This document shows positions 25,983 to 33,401 of a DNA stretch of 64,000 nt, piece after piece. The position numbers and the translations under genes are program-made. Each line of letters begins with the position of its first letter. The first letter of the stretch is position 1. Under the pieces are notes generated by a model. That model saw nothing but the letters and a program-made list of their open reading frames with translations, had not been told where the DNA came from and did not search any database. Source of the stretch: Asticcacaulis solisilvae (GTDB lineage: Bacteria; Pseudomonadota; Alphaproteobacteria; Caulobacterales; Caulobacteraceae). The stretch spans positions 26,882 to 90,881 of the forward strand of contig NZ_JAGGMI010000017.1 in the NCBI RefSeq assembly GCF_017875235.1, in the 5' to 3' direction.

Positions 25983-27098
25983 ATGACGGAGATAAATCGC
26001 AGGCTTGTGCTCGCGGCCGCTGGCGCGGCGCTTGTTCCGTTTGGTGCACGAGCGCACAGTTTCGGCCCGACTCTGGCCGCGCCCCTGTCCACCCGCCCGC
26101 AGCGGATACTGGTCGTTGGCGGCACCCACTATCTGGGGCCGGCCCTGGTCCGCGCCGCGGTGGCGCGCGGCCACACCGTCACCCTGTTCAATCGCGGCAA
26201 GACACGGCCACACCTGTTCAAGAGCATCGAACGCCGGATCGGCAATCGCTATCCGGAGCACGACAACGGCCTGTCGAGCCTCGATACCGGCGAATGGGAC
26301 GTAGTGATCGACCTCAACGCCTATTATCCGCGCCTCGTCACGGCGTCCTGCGAAAAACTGAAAGGCCGCACACAGCGCTACATCCTGATGTCGAGCATCA
26401 GCGTCTATGACAGCTTTTCGAGGCCGGGCCTGACGGAAACCTCGCCGGTCCGTGCACTGAAGGGCGCCTTCACCGAAAAGCCCGATCTGGTCGAAGACGA
26501 GTTCGGCAGCTACGGGGCGCGCAAGGCAATGTGCGAAGATGTGGTCTGCCAGCATTTCCCAAGCAACCACACCATAGTCCGCGCGTCCGGCATTATCGGC
26601 GCCGGCATCGAAGACGACGATCCGTCGAAATTCTACTGGCTGGCGCGGCTGATGCGCGACACCGTCATCGCGGCGCCCGGCGACGGTTCCGATCCGCTGC
26701 AGGTCATCGACGTCAATGACGTGGCGGAATTCCTGCTGCATTTGAGCGAAACGGGACAGTCCGGCACCTTCAATGCCGTCGGCCCGGACCGGGGACTGAC
26801 CACGCGCGACTATGTCGAAACGGCGCGAGCGGTGTGCGGTGGCCAGGCGAGAGTCGTGTGGACCGGGCAGGTCATTCCCAATACGCCGATGTGGGCGCCC
26901 GCCACCATCGTTCCGGGCTTCGCCCGCATCAGCTACGCGAAGGGTGTGGCGGCCGGCCTGCGCTTCCGGCCGCTGCGGCAATCGATCGAGAGTAATTTCG
27001 ACTGGTTCCGCCTGAACCATCCGCTTGATTTCGATTTCGCCAAGGCCGGCACCGGCCCATCGCCCGAGGACGAAGCCAAGGCCCTTAACGCGGTCTAA
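25983..27098 (+). CDS. exported NAD-dependent epimerase/dehydratase (extended SDR)
   Basis: 371 aa from the ATG at 25983 (a GTG one codon earlier is possible). The N-terminus TEINRRLVLAAAGAALVPFG has an Arg-Arg pair before a hydrophobic core, like a Tat signal, cleaved near GARA. The Rossmann fold follows with VGGTHYLGPALVRAAVARGH, SSISVYD and YGARK (catalytic Tyr-x-x-x-Lys). Tat export of a folded NAD(P)-binding protein is consistent. It lies between malate synthase and a rhamnosidase, so it may act on a periplasmic sugar or sugar acid. The 3' end overlaps the convergent rhamnosidase gene by 4 bases. Confidence 0.83.
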   Translation: MTEINRRLVLAAAGAALVPFGARAHSFGPTLAAPLSTRPQRILVVGGTHYLGPALVRAAVARGHTVTLFNRGKTRPHLFKSIERRIGNRYPEHDNGLSSLDTGEWDVVIDLNAYYPRLVTASCEKLKGRTQRYILMSSISVYDSFSRPGLTETSPVRALKGAFTEKPDLVEDEFGSYGARKAMCEDVVCQHFPSNHTIVRASGIIGAGIEDDDPSKFYWLARLMRDTVIAAPGDGSDPLQVIDVNDVAEFLLHLSETGQSGTFNAVGPDRGLTTRDYVETARAVCGGQARVVWTGQVIPNTPMWAPATIVPGFARISYAKGVAAGLRFRPLRQSIESNFDWFRLNHPLDFDFAKAGTGPSPEDEAKALNAV

Positions 27099-29779
27099 TC
27101 GCGGATGCGCAGTTCCGGCACCTTGAGCAATCCTGACGGCAAGGGCTTGAGATTGTCCATGTTCTGCGGTTTGAAGCGCTCGCCGAACCTGGCATTGAGC
27201 GCGCCGTAGTCCTCCGGCGGGCGGGCGGCCAGCAGGTTGATGGCGGTATTGTAGACGCGCACTTCCAGCCGGTTAGCCCCCGGCTTCAGGAAAGGCGCGA
27301 TCTCCAGCTCGAACGGCGCGCACCAGATGGCGCCGGCGCGGCGGCCGTTGACGACGACCTCGGCGGCGTCACGGACCGGCGCGTCGAGATGCGCCAGCAT
27401 GCCGGGCCCCTTGACGCCGCTGTCGGCCGACGGCGTGCCTTCGCCGAGATTGAGACGGACGGACTTGCCCGCCAGATCGGCGGCGCTGATATCCACCTCG
27501 CGGCTATAGACCGCGCCGCCGGAAAAGAAGGTGGTCGAAGCCTCATCCGCCCACGAGGCAAAGGCGTCGACGGGACGCGCGCTGCCCTGGCCGACCTTGC
27601 GCGTCCAGCCTCCGGACAGCGGGACGCTTCGGACCGTCTGGGCCGGTGATGACGCCTTACCGACGTCGCCGAAAACAAAGACGCGCGATTCGTACGGCGC
27701 AAGCGCCACGGCGTCCTGCGGGCTATAATTGAAAACCCGTGCGGATACCGGGTCCCACACCTGCCCCGCCTGTTGCCCCCTGAAGCGCAGCCTGGCCGAG
27801 AGGGGTTGATTGGTCGTATTGGCGACGAAATAGACATCGCTGCCTGCCAGCTTCCGGTGCATGAAGCCAAGCCCGCTGACCATGCCGTCGATGTCCGGCG
27901 GCAGAAGACCGCCCAGCGCGCTTTTCAGCCCCGCCTCGTCGGGGGCCACCGCCCCTTTGCCGCCGCCATCAAACAGCGTCCTGGAAACCGCTGCCACGCG
28001 GTCGCCGCCGCTCTTGCCGGTCAGTAATCCCGGTGCCTGGATGGGCGGCGCCCCCAGAGCGATAACGAACCCGCCGTCCTGCACATAGCGCTGGATGCGC
28101 TCATAGGCATCGGGCGAAATGCGCTCGACGCGCGGCAGGATCAGGACGGGATAGTCGATGCCCCTGGCCAGGACCGCATCGCCGTCGATGAAGTCGAAAT
28201 TGTAGCCGGCATCAAGAAGTGTGCTGGTTAGCTCTTCCGGAACGCGCCTGCGCATCTGGCCATTGATCGTCGCCTCCGCGCCCGGTTTGAAGGAGGCCAT
28301 CGCGTCTTCGGTCGGCAGGTAGATGGCGACATCGGCAACATTCTTGCCCTGACGCAGCAGCCAGCTCATGCGCTGGAAGTAGAGATTGACGTCAGCCATG
28401 ACCGGCCACCACGGATTATGGTCGTTGAAGACGGCGGCGGCATAGAGCGCCCAGCCGGGCTCGGCGACCTTTGGCGGTGTGTAGGGCCAGCCGTGGGCGA
28501 TGAATTGGTTGATGCCCGACAACAGGAGCACGTCGCCTTCGGCCTTGATATCGAGCGGCGTGGCGCGAAACGCCCCCTTGTGCAGCCAAGTCCAGCTTTC
28601 GGCCGAGGTGACCGGCCGGCCAAATATGTGGTTGGCCGAACTGGCCCAGCGCGCCGTCGAAAAGCCGCGCCATTCCGCCCCCTCGCCTTCGGCCAGATCG
28701 ACCAGGGCGTTCGACGACAGGGTGACGGCCGGCACACCATAGGTCTGCGAGCGGAACAGCGTGCCTTTTGCCTTCGCCCATTCGCGCACGGGCGTCAGAT
28801 AGCGTTCATCGACCAGCTCCGACAGGGTCAGGCCCCAGTCGTAGCGCACCCCGGCCGAGTCCGGTTTATCGACGAACAGGCTCAGCAGATGCGGCGTCAG
28901 GTCATAATCGCGCCGCGTCTTGAACTCGGCCAGCAGATCGTCGGTCCAGTTGGCGCCATAGACTTCCAGGCTGTCGCTGAAGATGGCGTGCGGCGGGTTG
29001 GCGCCGAAGGCCTTGAGCAGCGGCGCGCCAACATTGTCCAGATGGGTTTGCACTGCCACAGGATTCATATGATCGAGCACAAAGCCTTCGGAACCGACAG
29101 TCGGCCGTTTGACCTGCTGGCCCGTGCGGCCCTGGATGATGAGATAAAGCGTACGGGTGGTGTCGGACGGCGCAAAGGACACCGCGCGATCCGCGCCTAT
29201 GGCCACGGCATCGCTTCCGACAAAAGCCGCCAGATAGCGGTTGGCCTCGGGCAATTCCGGCAGGGTTACGGACGACGCGGCGGCGGCGACAGGCATCTCT
29301 TGCTTGATCAGTCGCGCCGCCGCCTTGTCGGCGGTGATGTGCGGCCCGCCGAACGGCCAGCCGGAGCCGAGCGTCATATCGACGCGCAGGTCTTCCTCGC
29401 GGCCAGTCTTTGCCGCGACCGTAACAGCATCGAGAAAGTCTTTCGACAGGTAGGGCTTGTTGCGGATTCCGCGTTCGGGGTCGTCGAGCGACAGCGGATA
29501 GACGGGCTGGATCTCGAATCCGCCAAAGCCACCGGCCTTCATCGCCTTGATTTCGCGGACGATCTCATCGGGTTCGACCGCGCCGCCAAACCACCACCAA
29601 CGGACCATGGGCCGCGCATCCGCCGGCGGAGATATGAAATCCGTCCATAAGGATGTGCCGGCGGCCATGGCGCGCGGCGTCACCGCCATCATGGCGCCCA
29701 GTCCGGCCGTCAGCGTCAGGAAGGCGCGGCGCTCCATCCCCCTAGCTATATCTGTTCCGGACCGATTCCGTTTCTGCAT
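27095..29779 (-). CDS. exported alpha-L-rhamnosidase (GH106 type)
   Basis: 894 aa from the ATG at 29779, which has GGGAGG 5 bases upstream; an internal ATG at 29737 is the alternative. The N-terminus has a Tat-like signal (MERRAFLTLTAGLGAMMAV, cleaved near RAMA). GH106 features include MVRWWWFGGAVEPDEIVREI, GGFGGFEIQPVYPLSLDD, MTLGSGWPFGGPHITADKAA, IFSDSLEVYGANWTDDLLAE and the C-terminal galactose-binding-like region (FELEIAPFLKPGANRLEVRV). It removes terminal alpha-L-rhamnose from rhamnogalacturonan or similar glycans in the periplasm. It fits the nearby PL4 lyase and arabinan enzymes. Confidence 0.9.
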   Translation of the reverse strand: MQKRNRSGTDIARGMERRAFLTLTAGLGAMMAVTPRAMAAGTSLWTDFISPPADARPMVRWWWFGGAVEPDEIVREIKAMKAGGFGGFEIQPVYPLSLDDPERGIRNKPYLSKDFLDAVTVAAKTGREEDLRVDMTLGSGWPFGGPHITADKAAARLIKQEMPVAAAASSVTLPELPEANRYLAAFVGSDAVAIGADRAVSFAPSDTTRTLYLIIQGRTGQQVKRPTVGSEGFVLDHMNPVAVQTHLDNVGAPLLKAFGANPPHAIFSDSLEVYGANWTDDLLAEFKTRRDYDLTPHLLSLFVDKPDSAGVRYDWGLTLSELVDERYLTPVREWAKAKGTLFRSQTYGVPAVTLSSNALVDLAEGEGAEWRGFSTARWASSANHIFGRPVTSAESWTWLHKGAFRATPLDIKAEGDVLLLSGINQFIAHGWPYTPPKVAEPGWALYAAAVFNDHNPWWPVMADVNLYFQRMSWLLRQGKNVADVAIYLPTEDAMASFKPGAEATINGQMRRRVPEELTSTLLDAGYNFDFIDGDAVLARGIDYPVLILPRVERISPDAYERIQRYVQDGGFVIALGAPPIQAPGLLTGKSGGDRVAAVSRTLFDGGGKGAVAPDEAGLKSALGGLLPPDIDGMVSGLGFMHRKLAGSDVYFVANTTNQPLSARLRFRGQQAGQVWDPVSARVFNYSPQDAVALAPYESRVFVFGDVGKASSPAQTVRSVPLSGGWTRKVGQGSARPVDAFASWADEASTTFFSGGAVYSREVDISAADLAGKSVRLNLGEGTPSADSGVKGPGMLAHLDAPVRDAAEVVVNGRRAGAIWCAPFELEIAPFLKPGANRLEVRVYNTAINLLAARPPEDYGALNARFGERFKPQNMDNLKPLPSGLLKVPELRIRD

Positions 29780-29952
29780 GACGGCCTCCCTGTGTGTCGG
29801 TCAGGGTAGTCCGGCATGCAATCATAATCAAACAATTTCGATCACATCAAATCCGTCCCATCGCTCAGAGGGCAAGCTTAAGCTGCGCGCATTTACGCCG
29901 CTAAATCCTGATGCTCCTGTCTTGTGCGCGACCATGTCCATTCTCGCGCCAC
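29780..29952. promoter_or_regulatory. promoter region of the GH106 gene
   Basis: 173 bases between the GH106 start and the stop of the GH43 gene. It is AT-rich near 29820-29845 (CAATCATAATCAAACAATTT), which could hold the promoter, but I find no clear copy of the 6-3-6 operator seen elsewhere in this locus and no terminator-like hairpin for the GH43 gene transcribed on the same strand. Confidence 0.35.
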
Positions 29953-30969
29953 TCACCTTGGCGCCTCGATCGGCACGCCTTCCTTCAGCGGCTCGTCAAA
30001 CTGCGGAAGGCCGTCCGCGCCCCAGTTGAACGGCTGGATGTGCGGCGCGCGCTTAGACGTACAGCCCATATTCGGGCCGGGATTGGCGTGATAGATGATC
30101 CAGTTCGTCTTGCCGTCGGGCGAGGTGAAAAAGCCGTTATGACCCGTCGCATAGACGCCGTTGGCCACCGACTTGGCCAGGACCGGTTTCGGCGACTTCG
30201 TCCAGGCCTTGGCGTCGAGCGGATTACTGCCGGCCGGTGCGCTCAGAAGGCCCAGGGCATAGTCGTCCGACCAGCAGGCGCTGGCCGAATAGGTCATGAA
30301 CAGCTGGCCGTCCGGCCCCAGCAGGAACTCCGGTCCCTCCAAAATCTGGCGGCCGCCCTGGCGCTCCCAGTCGAGATCGGGCCGCGCGATAATGGTCTCG
30401 CCGCCGGTAAGCGTCCACGGATTGCTCATCCGCGCGATGCTGAGCACGCTGTCCGGCCCGACATAGGGCGAATAGACGAAATAGCGATGGCCGCCATATT
30501 CAAAGGTCGTGCCGTCGATGCCTGGGCGGGCGGTGTTCACCCGGCCCTTGTCTACCCACGTACCCGCCGTCGGATCGGCATTGCTGTTTTCCAGCACGAA
30601 GACGCCGCGGTGATCGTCATCGTCGAACCCGGCTTCGGCGGCCGTGTAATAGAGGTACCACTTGCCGTCGATCTTATGCAGTTCCGGCGCCCACAGCGAG
30701 ATGGCGGCAGGACCGAAGCGCGGCGGCAGCCACACCGTCTTGCGCTTGGCCTCGGCCAGGGTTGAGATGTCGTTGGTCTTCCAGATGACCAGCCGGTTGC
30801 CCATGGTGTGCATATAGTAATAGGTATCGCCGTCGCGCGTCACCCATGGGTCCGGCCCCGATGGCATCAGCGGATTGGTAAAGGTCTGCGCCGGCGCGCC
30901 CATGACCGGCCCACACACAGCCAGCGCGCCCAGCACGGCAAGAAGCGAAAAACACCTGGAAACCCTCAC
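29953..30969 (-). CDS. exported GH43 arabinofuranosidase/arabinanase
   Basis: 338 aa from the GTG at 30969, chosen because GGAGG lies 8 bases upstream and a clean signal peptide follows (RVSRCFSLLAVLGALAVCG, cleaved near VMGA); an ATG at 30984 has no ribosome site. The five-bladed GH43 propeller shows the catalytic base Asp40 in SGPDPWV, WAPELHKIDGKWYLYYTAAE, GIDGTTFEYGGHRYFVY (pKa-modulating Asp) and the acid Glu in ILEGPEFLLG. It probably releases L-arabinose from arabinan or arabinoxylan side chains. An AT-rich operator lies 28-42 bases upstream. Confidence 0.9.
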   Translation of the reverse strand: MRVSRCFSLLAVLGALAVCGPVMGAPAQTFTNPLMPSGPDPWVTRDGDTYYYMHTMGNRLVIWKTNDISTLAEAKRKTVWLPPRFGPAAISLWAPELHKIDGKWYLYYTAAEAGFDDDDHRGVFVLENSNADPTAGTWVDKGRVNTARPGIDGTTFEYGGHRYFVYSPYVGPDSVLSIARMSNPWTLTGGETIIARPDLDWERQGGRQILEGPEFLLGPDGQLFMTYSASACWSDDYALGLLSAPAGSNPLDAKAWTKSPKPVLAKSVANGVYATGHNGFFTSPDGKTNWIIYHANPGPNMGCTSKRAPHIQPFNWGADGLPQFDEPLKEGVPIEAPR

Positions 30970-30996
30970 CAAGACATCCTCCATTATTTATCTTAT

Positions 30997-31011
30997 TTAT
31001 AATACAATATG
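30997..31011. promoter_or_regulatory. AT-rich 6-3-6 operator (site a)
   Basis: TTATAATACAATATG, one of seven similar sites (31164, 33155, 36212, 36284, 38772, 44243) in promoters of the pectin side-chain locus. It lies just upstream of the GH43 gene, in the divergent region shared with the FCD regulator at 31264. Confidence 0.55.
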
Positions 31012-31163
31012 AAGGATCGATGCGCAGCGCAATCGAAATCTTGCGTTTGCGGCCGGCTTTTCGCAGGATGACGCAGCATGAAGCTGCGGCGCGAAAACCA
31101 GATTGTCGCGAACGTTACTTGTCCGCATCTATTTCAATAGTTCTGGAAGCGCTTCGATCCGAT

Positions 31164-31178
31164 CTATAATACAATTAG
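31164..31178. promoter_or_regulatory. AT-rich 6-3-6 operator (site b)
   Basis: CTATAATACAATTAG lies 86 bases upstream of the FCD regulator start. It shares TATAATACAAT with site a. Autoregulation of the regulator is inferred. Confidence 0.55.
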
Positions 31179-31263
31179 GCGGCAAACGACTTGCCGTCCG
31201 ACGAATTCGGCCATATCACTACCGGTCTGGATGTTTTAAATCTCTTCGGTATTACAGCCATCT

Positions 31264-32001
31264 ATGCACGTTGAAAAAGAGTCCGGCTCGACCTTGTCTC
31301 TGGGCCGCAACCTGACCGTAGGACTGCTCGACCATCTCGGTAAGGCGATCGTTGTCGGCTATTACGACAACAAGGTCTTTCCGACCGAGGCCGTCCTGGC
31401 CGAACAGTATAATGTCAGCCGCTCGGTCACCCGCGAAGCCGTCAAGATGCTGACGGCCAAAGGGCTTTTGATCGCCCGCCCGCGCCAGGGCACCGTCATT
31501 CAGCCGACACTGCAATGGAACCTGCTCGACAAGGACGTCCTGCGCTGGCTGCTGGAACGCAAGTTCTCGCTGCGTCTGCTGCGCCAGTTCACCGAGCTGC
31601 GCGTGTCGGTCGAACCCAAGGCGGCCGAACTGGCGGCGCAGAACGCCTCATACGAGGACCTGCAACGCATGAAGCTGGCCTTCGAGCGCATGGTCCGCGC
31701 CGATGGCGGCGACGGCGACCCGACCCTGGCTGATATCGACTTCCACATCTCGATCCTGTTCGCCTCGGGCAATCCGTTCTACTACCAGTTCCAGGAACTG
31801 ATCCGCACGGCGCTCAAGACCTCGATTCAGTTCACGACGCGCATCAATCAGGCAACGCCCAACCTGGAAGCGCACGAGAACATCATGAAGGCGATCTTCG
31901 ACCGCGACCCGAAGCGGGCCTATGCCGCCATGCACCTGATCGTCAATGACGTCCTGCTGGTCATCCATGCCCAGGAAGAGGCCGACAAGCGCGAGCTCTA
32001 A
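31264..32001 (+). CDS. DgoR-like GntR/FCD transcriptional regulator
   Basis: 245 aa. The winged helix is at residues 15-80 (VFPTEAVLAEQYNVSRSVTR, EAVKMLTAKGLLIARPRQGT) and the helical FCD domain at 100-235 (RQFTELRVSVEPKAAELAAQ, DIDFHISILFASGNPFYYQF, AHENIMKAIFDRDPKRAYAA). The QWNLLDKDVLRWLLE segment is characteristic of DgoR-like proteins that sense sugar acids or sugars. It is central to the locus; two AT-rich operators lie in its own upstream region and five more in other promoters of the locus, making it the best candidate for the locus repressor. Confidence 0.92.
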   Translation: MHVEKESGSTLSLGRNLTVGLLDHLGKAIVVGYYDNKVFPTEAVLAEQYNVSRSVTREAVKMLTAKGLLIARPRQGTVIQPTLQWNLLDKDVLRWLLERKFSLRLLRQFTELRVSVEPKAAELAAQNASYEDLQRMKLAFERMVRADGGDGDPTLADIDFHISILFASGNPFYYQFQELIRTALKTSIQFTTRINQATPNLEAHENIMKAIFDRDPKRAYAAMHLIVNDVLLVIHAQEEADKREL

Positions 32002-33116
32002 ACAGCTTTACGCTGCGACTCGGCTTCGCGCGTCATGCGGCGGATCATGTCGACCTCGGCCTGGCGGTACGGCCGGCCATCGGCATGGAAAATGTCGTGG
32101 AACCAGAGGGTTGGCTGGATATCGACATAGGGCCTCTGCCACGAATCCCACGGCATATTGGTCTGCGTCTTGCCGACGACGAAACCCCAGTTGATCATGG
32201 CGATGTTTTCGCGGCGGCCGATGACCAGGGCCGAATCGAAGGTGGATCCGTTGCCGCGCGCCATATATTCCGTCAGCAGCAAAGGGCGGCCATAGGGGCG
32301 TAATTGCGCGATCCTTGCCTCAAGCGTTTCCGGCCAGTCGTAATTGTGAAAGCTGATGATGTCGGACTGCTCAACCTGGATGCGCTCGACGGCATTCAGA
32401 GGCCCACCCGGCGACCAGTCATCATTGTGCCATAACCCGCTGGTCAGCGGCTGAGTCGGCGATACACTGCGCACCCATTCGAAGACCTGAGGCAACAGCC
32501 CGGCAACCAAGCTAATCTTCTCGGCTTCATCGAGCTGGGCATAGGTGGCGCCGCCCTGGTTGTCGGGCTCGTTCCACACGTCCCAGGCCAGGATACGCGC
32601 GTCTTGCGCGAAGGCGCCGACCACGCCTTTGGCATAGGCTTCGAACCGCGGATATTGCGCCGGGTCACGCAGGCCATCGGTACCCGGACTTTGCGCCCAG
32701 CCGGAATTGTGCGTGCCCGGACGCGGCGCGCGCTGTGGACCAGATTGCGGGTTCGGGTCCCAGCACGAATCGAACAGCACAAAGATCGGCCGGATGCCGT
32801 GGCGCTGGGCGATGGTCAGAAAGGTATCGATGCGACCGATCAGCCCCCGGCCGTCAGCCCACAGCCGGTCGTGCAGGAAGACGCGCGCGGTATTCATGCC
32901 GATACCGGCGGCCCAGCCCAGTTCTCGGTCAATCGTCAACGGATCGAAGGTCTCGGCCTGCCACATCTCAAGCTGGTTGATCGCCGTCGACGGCGTGAAA
33001 TTACAGCCAACCAGCCAGGGCTGGCTGACGTACCAGTCCTGCGCGGCCTGCGCGGTCCAGCGGGGGCCGGCTGCGTCCGCGCCGGTCGATATGCGCGCCT
33101 GAACGGAAGACATCAT
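31998..33116 (-). CDS. GH5-like clan GH-A glycoside hydrolase without signal peptide
   Basis: 372 aa, closely related to the two exported enzymes at 40717 and 41877, but the N-terminus (MSSVQARISTGADAAGPRWT) shows no signal peptide. The TIM barrel carries VGCNFTPSTAINQLEMWQAE, LDFSC-like VLFDSCWDPNPQSG, the acid Glu in WDVWNEPDNQGG, FHNYDWPETLEARI and the nucleophile Glu in LLTEYMARGNGSTF. It probably hydrolyses an oligosaccharide in the cytoplasm after uptake. The substrate (galactan, arabinogalactan or xylan fragments) is not evident. It overlaps the convergent regulator gene by 4 bases. A perfect AT-rich palindrome lies about 40 bases upstream. Confidence 0.87.
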   Translation of the reverse strand: MMSSVQARISTGADAAGPRWTAQAAQDWYVSQPWLVGCNFTPSTAINQLEMWQAETFDPLTIDRELGWAAGIGMNTARVFLHDRLWADGRGLIGRIDTFLTIAQRHGIRPIFVLFDSCWDPNPQSGPQRAPRPGTHNSGWAQSPGTDGLRDPAQYPRFEAYAKGVVGAFAQDARILAWDVWNEPDNQGGATYAQLDEAEKISLVAGLLPQVFEWVRSVSPTQPLTSGLWHNDDWSPGGPLNAVERIQVEQSDIISFHNYDWPETLEARIAQLRPYGRPLLLTEYMARGNGSTFDSALVIGRRENIAMINWGFVVGKTQTNMPWDSWQRPYVDIQPTLWFHDIFHADGRPYRQAEVDMIRRMTREAESQRKAV

Positions 33117-33154
33117 GAATTCTTACCCAACTCCGTTACGCATGCACGCAACAT

Positions 33155-33169
33155 ATATAAGATTTATAT
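33155..33169. promoter_or_regulatory. AT-rich 6-3-6 operator (site e), perfect palindrome
   Basis: ATATAAGATTTATAT is a perfect 6-3-6 palindrome in the promoter of the GH5-like gene. It is the most symmetric of the seven sites and defines the half-site spacing used to recognise the others. Confidence 0.6.
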
Positions 33170-33298
33170 GAATAAACCTGCCACAGCCTCCTTCGCCGGT
33201 CAAATGCCGAAGTGGCAGAAAGCCCCGCCAAAACAAAACCTCCCGGCCCGGGGTCACGGGCAGGGAGGCAAGTTTCCAGGAAGACGCAGGGGAGCGCT

Positions 33299-33401
33299 TA
33301 GATCGGTATGATTTTAAGGACACATCATACCGATCTAAGTTTTTGTTTTTGTCGCGATATTTAAGGCGAAAGCCGCTTACACTTTTCGCCATATCGCTCT
33401 A
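33299..33401 (-). repeat. full copy of two-hairpin repeat at a TonB receptor 3' end
   Basis: TAGATCGGTATGAT (33299-33312) pairs with ATCATACCGATCTA (33324-33337); the second hairpin is GGCGAAA/TTTTCGCC within GCGATAT...ATATCGC. The element ends in CTCTAG, whose CTA is the receptor stop codon. It shares most bases with the copy at 8750. Confidence 0.85.

Noticed and set aside
24960..27020. 686-aa open frame on the - strand
   Set aside because: It runs across malate synthase and the SDR gene in antisense, both of which are clear genes.
28418..29650. 410-aa open frame on the + strand
   Set aside because: It is the antisense shadow of the GH106 gene.
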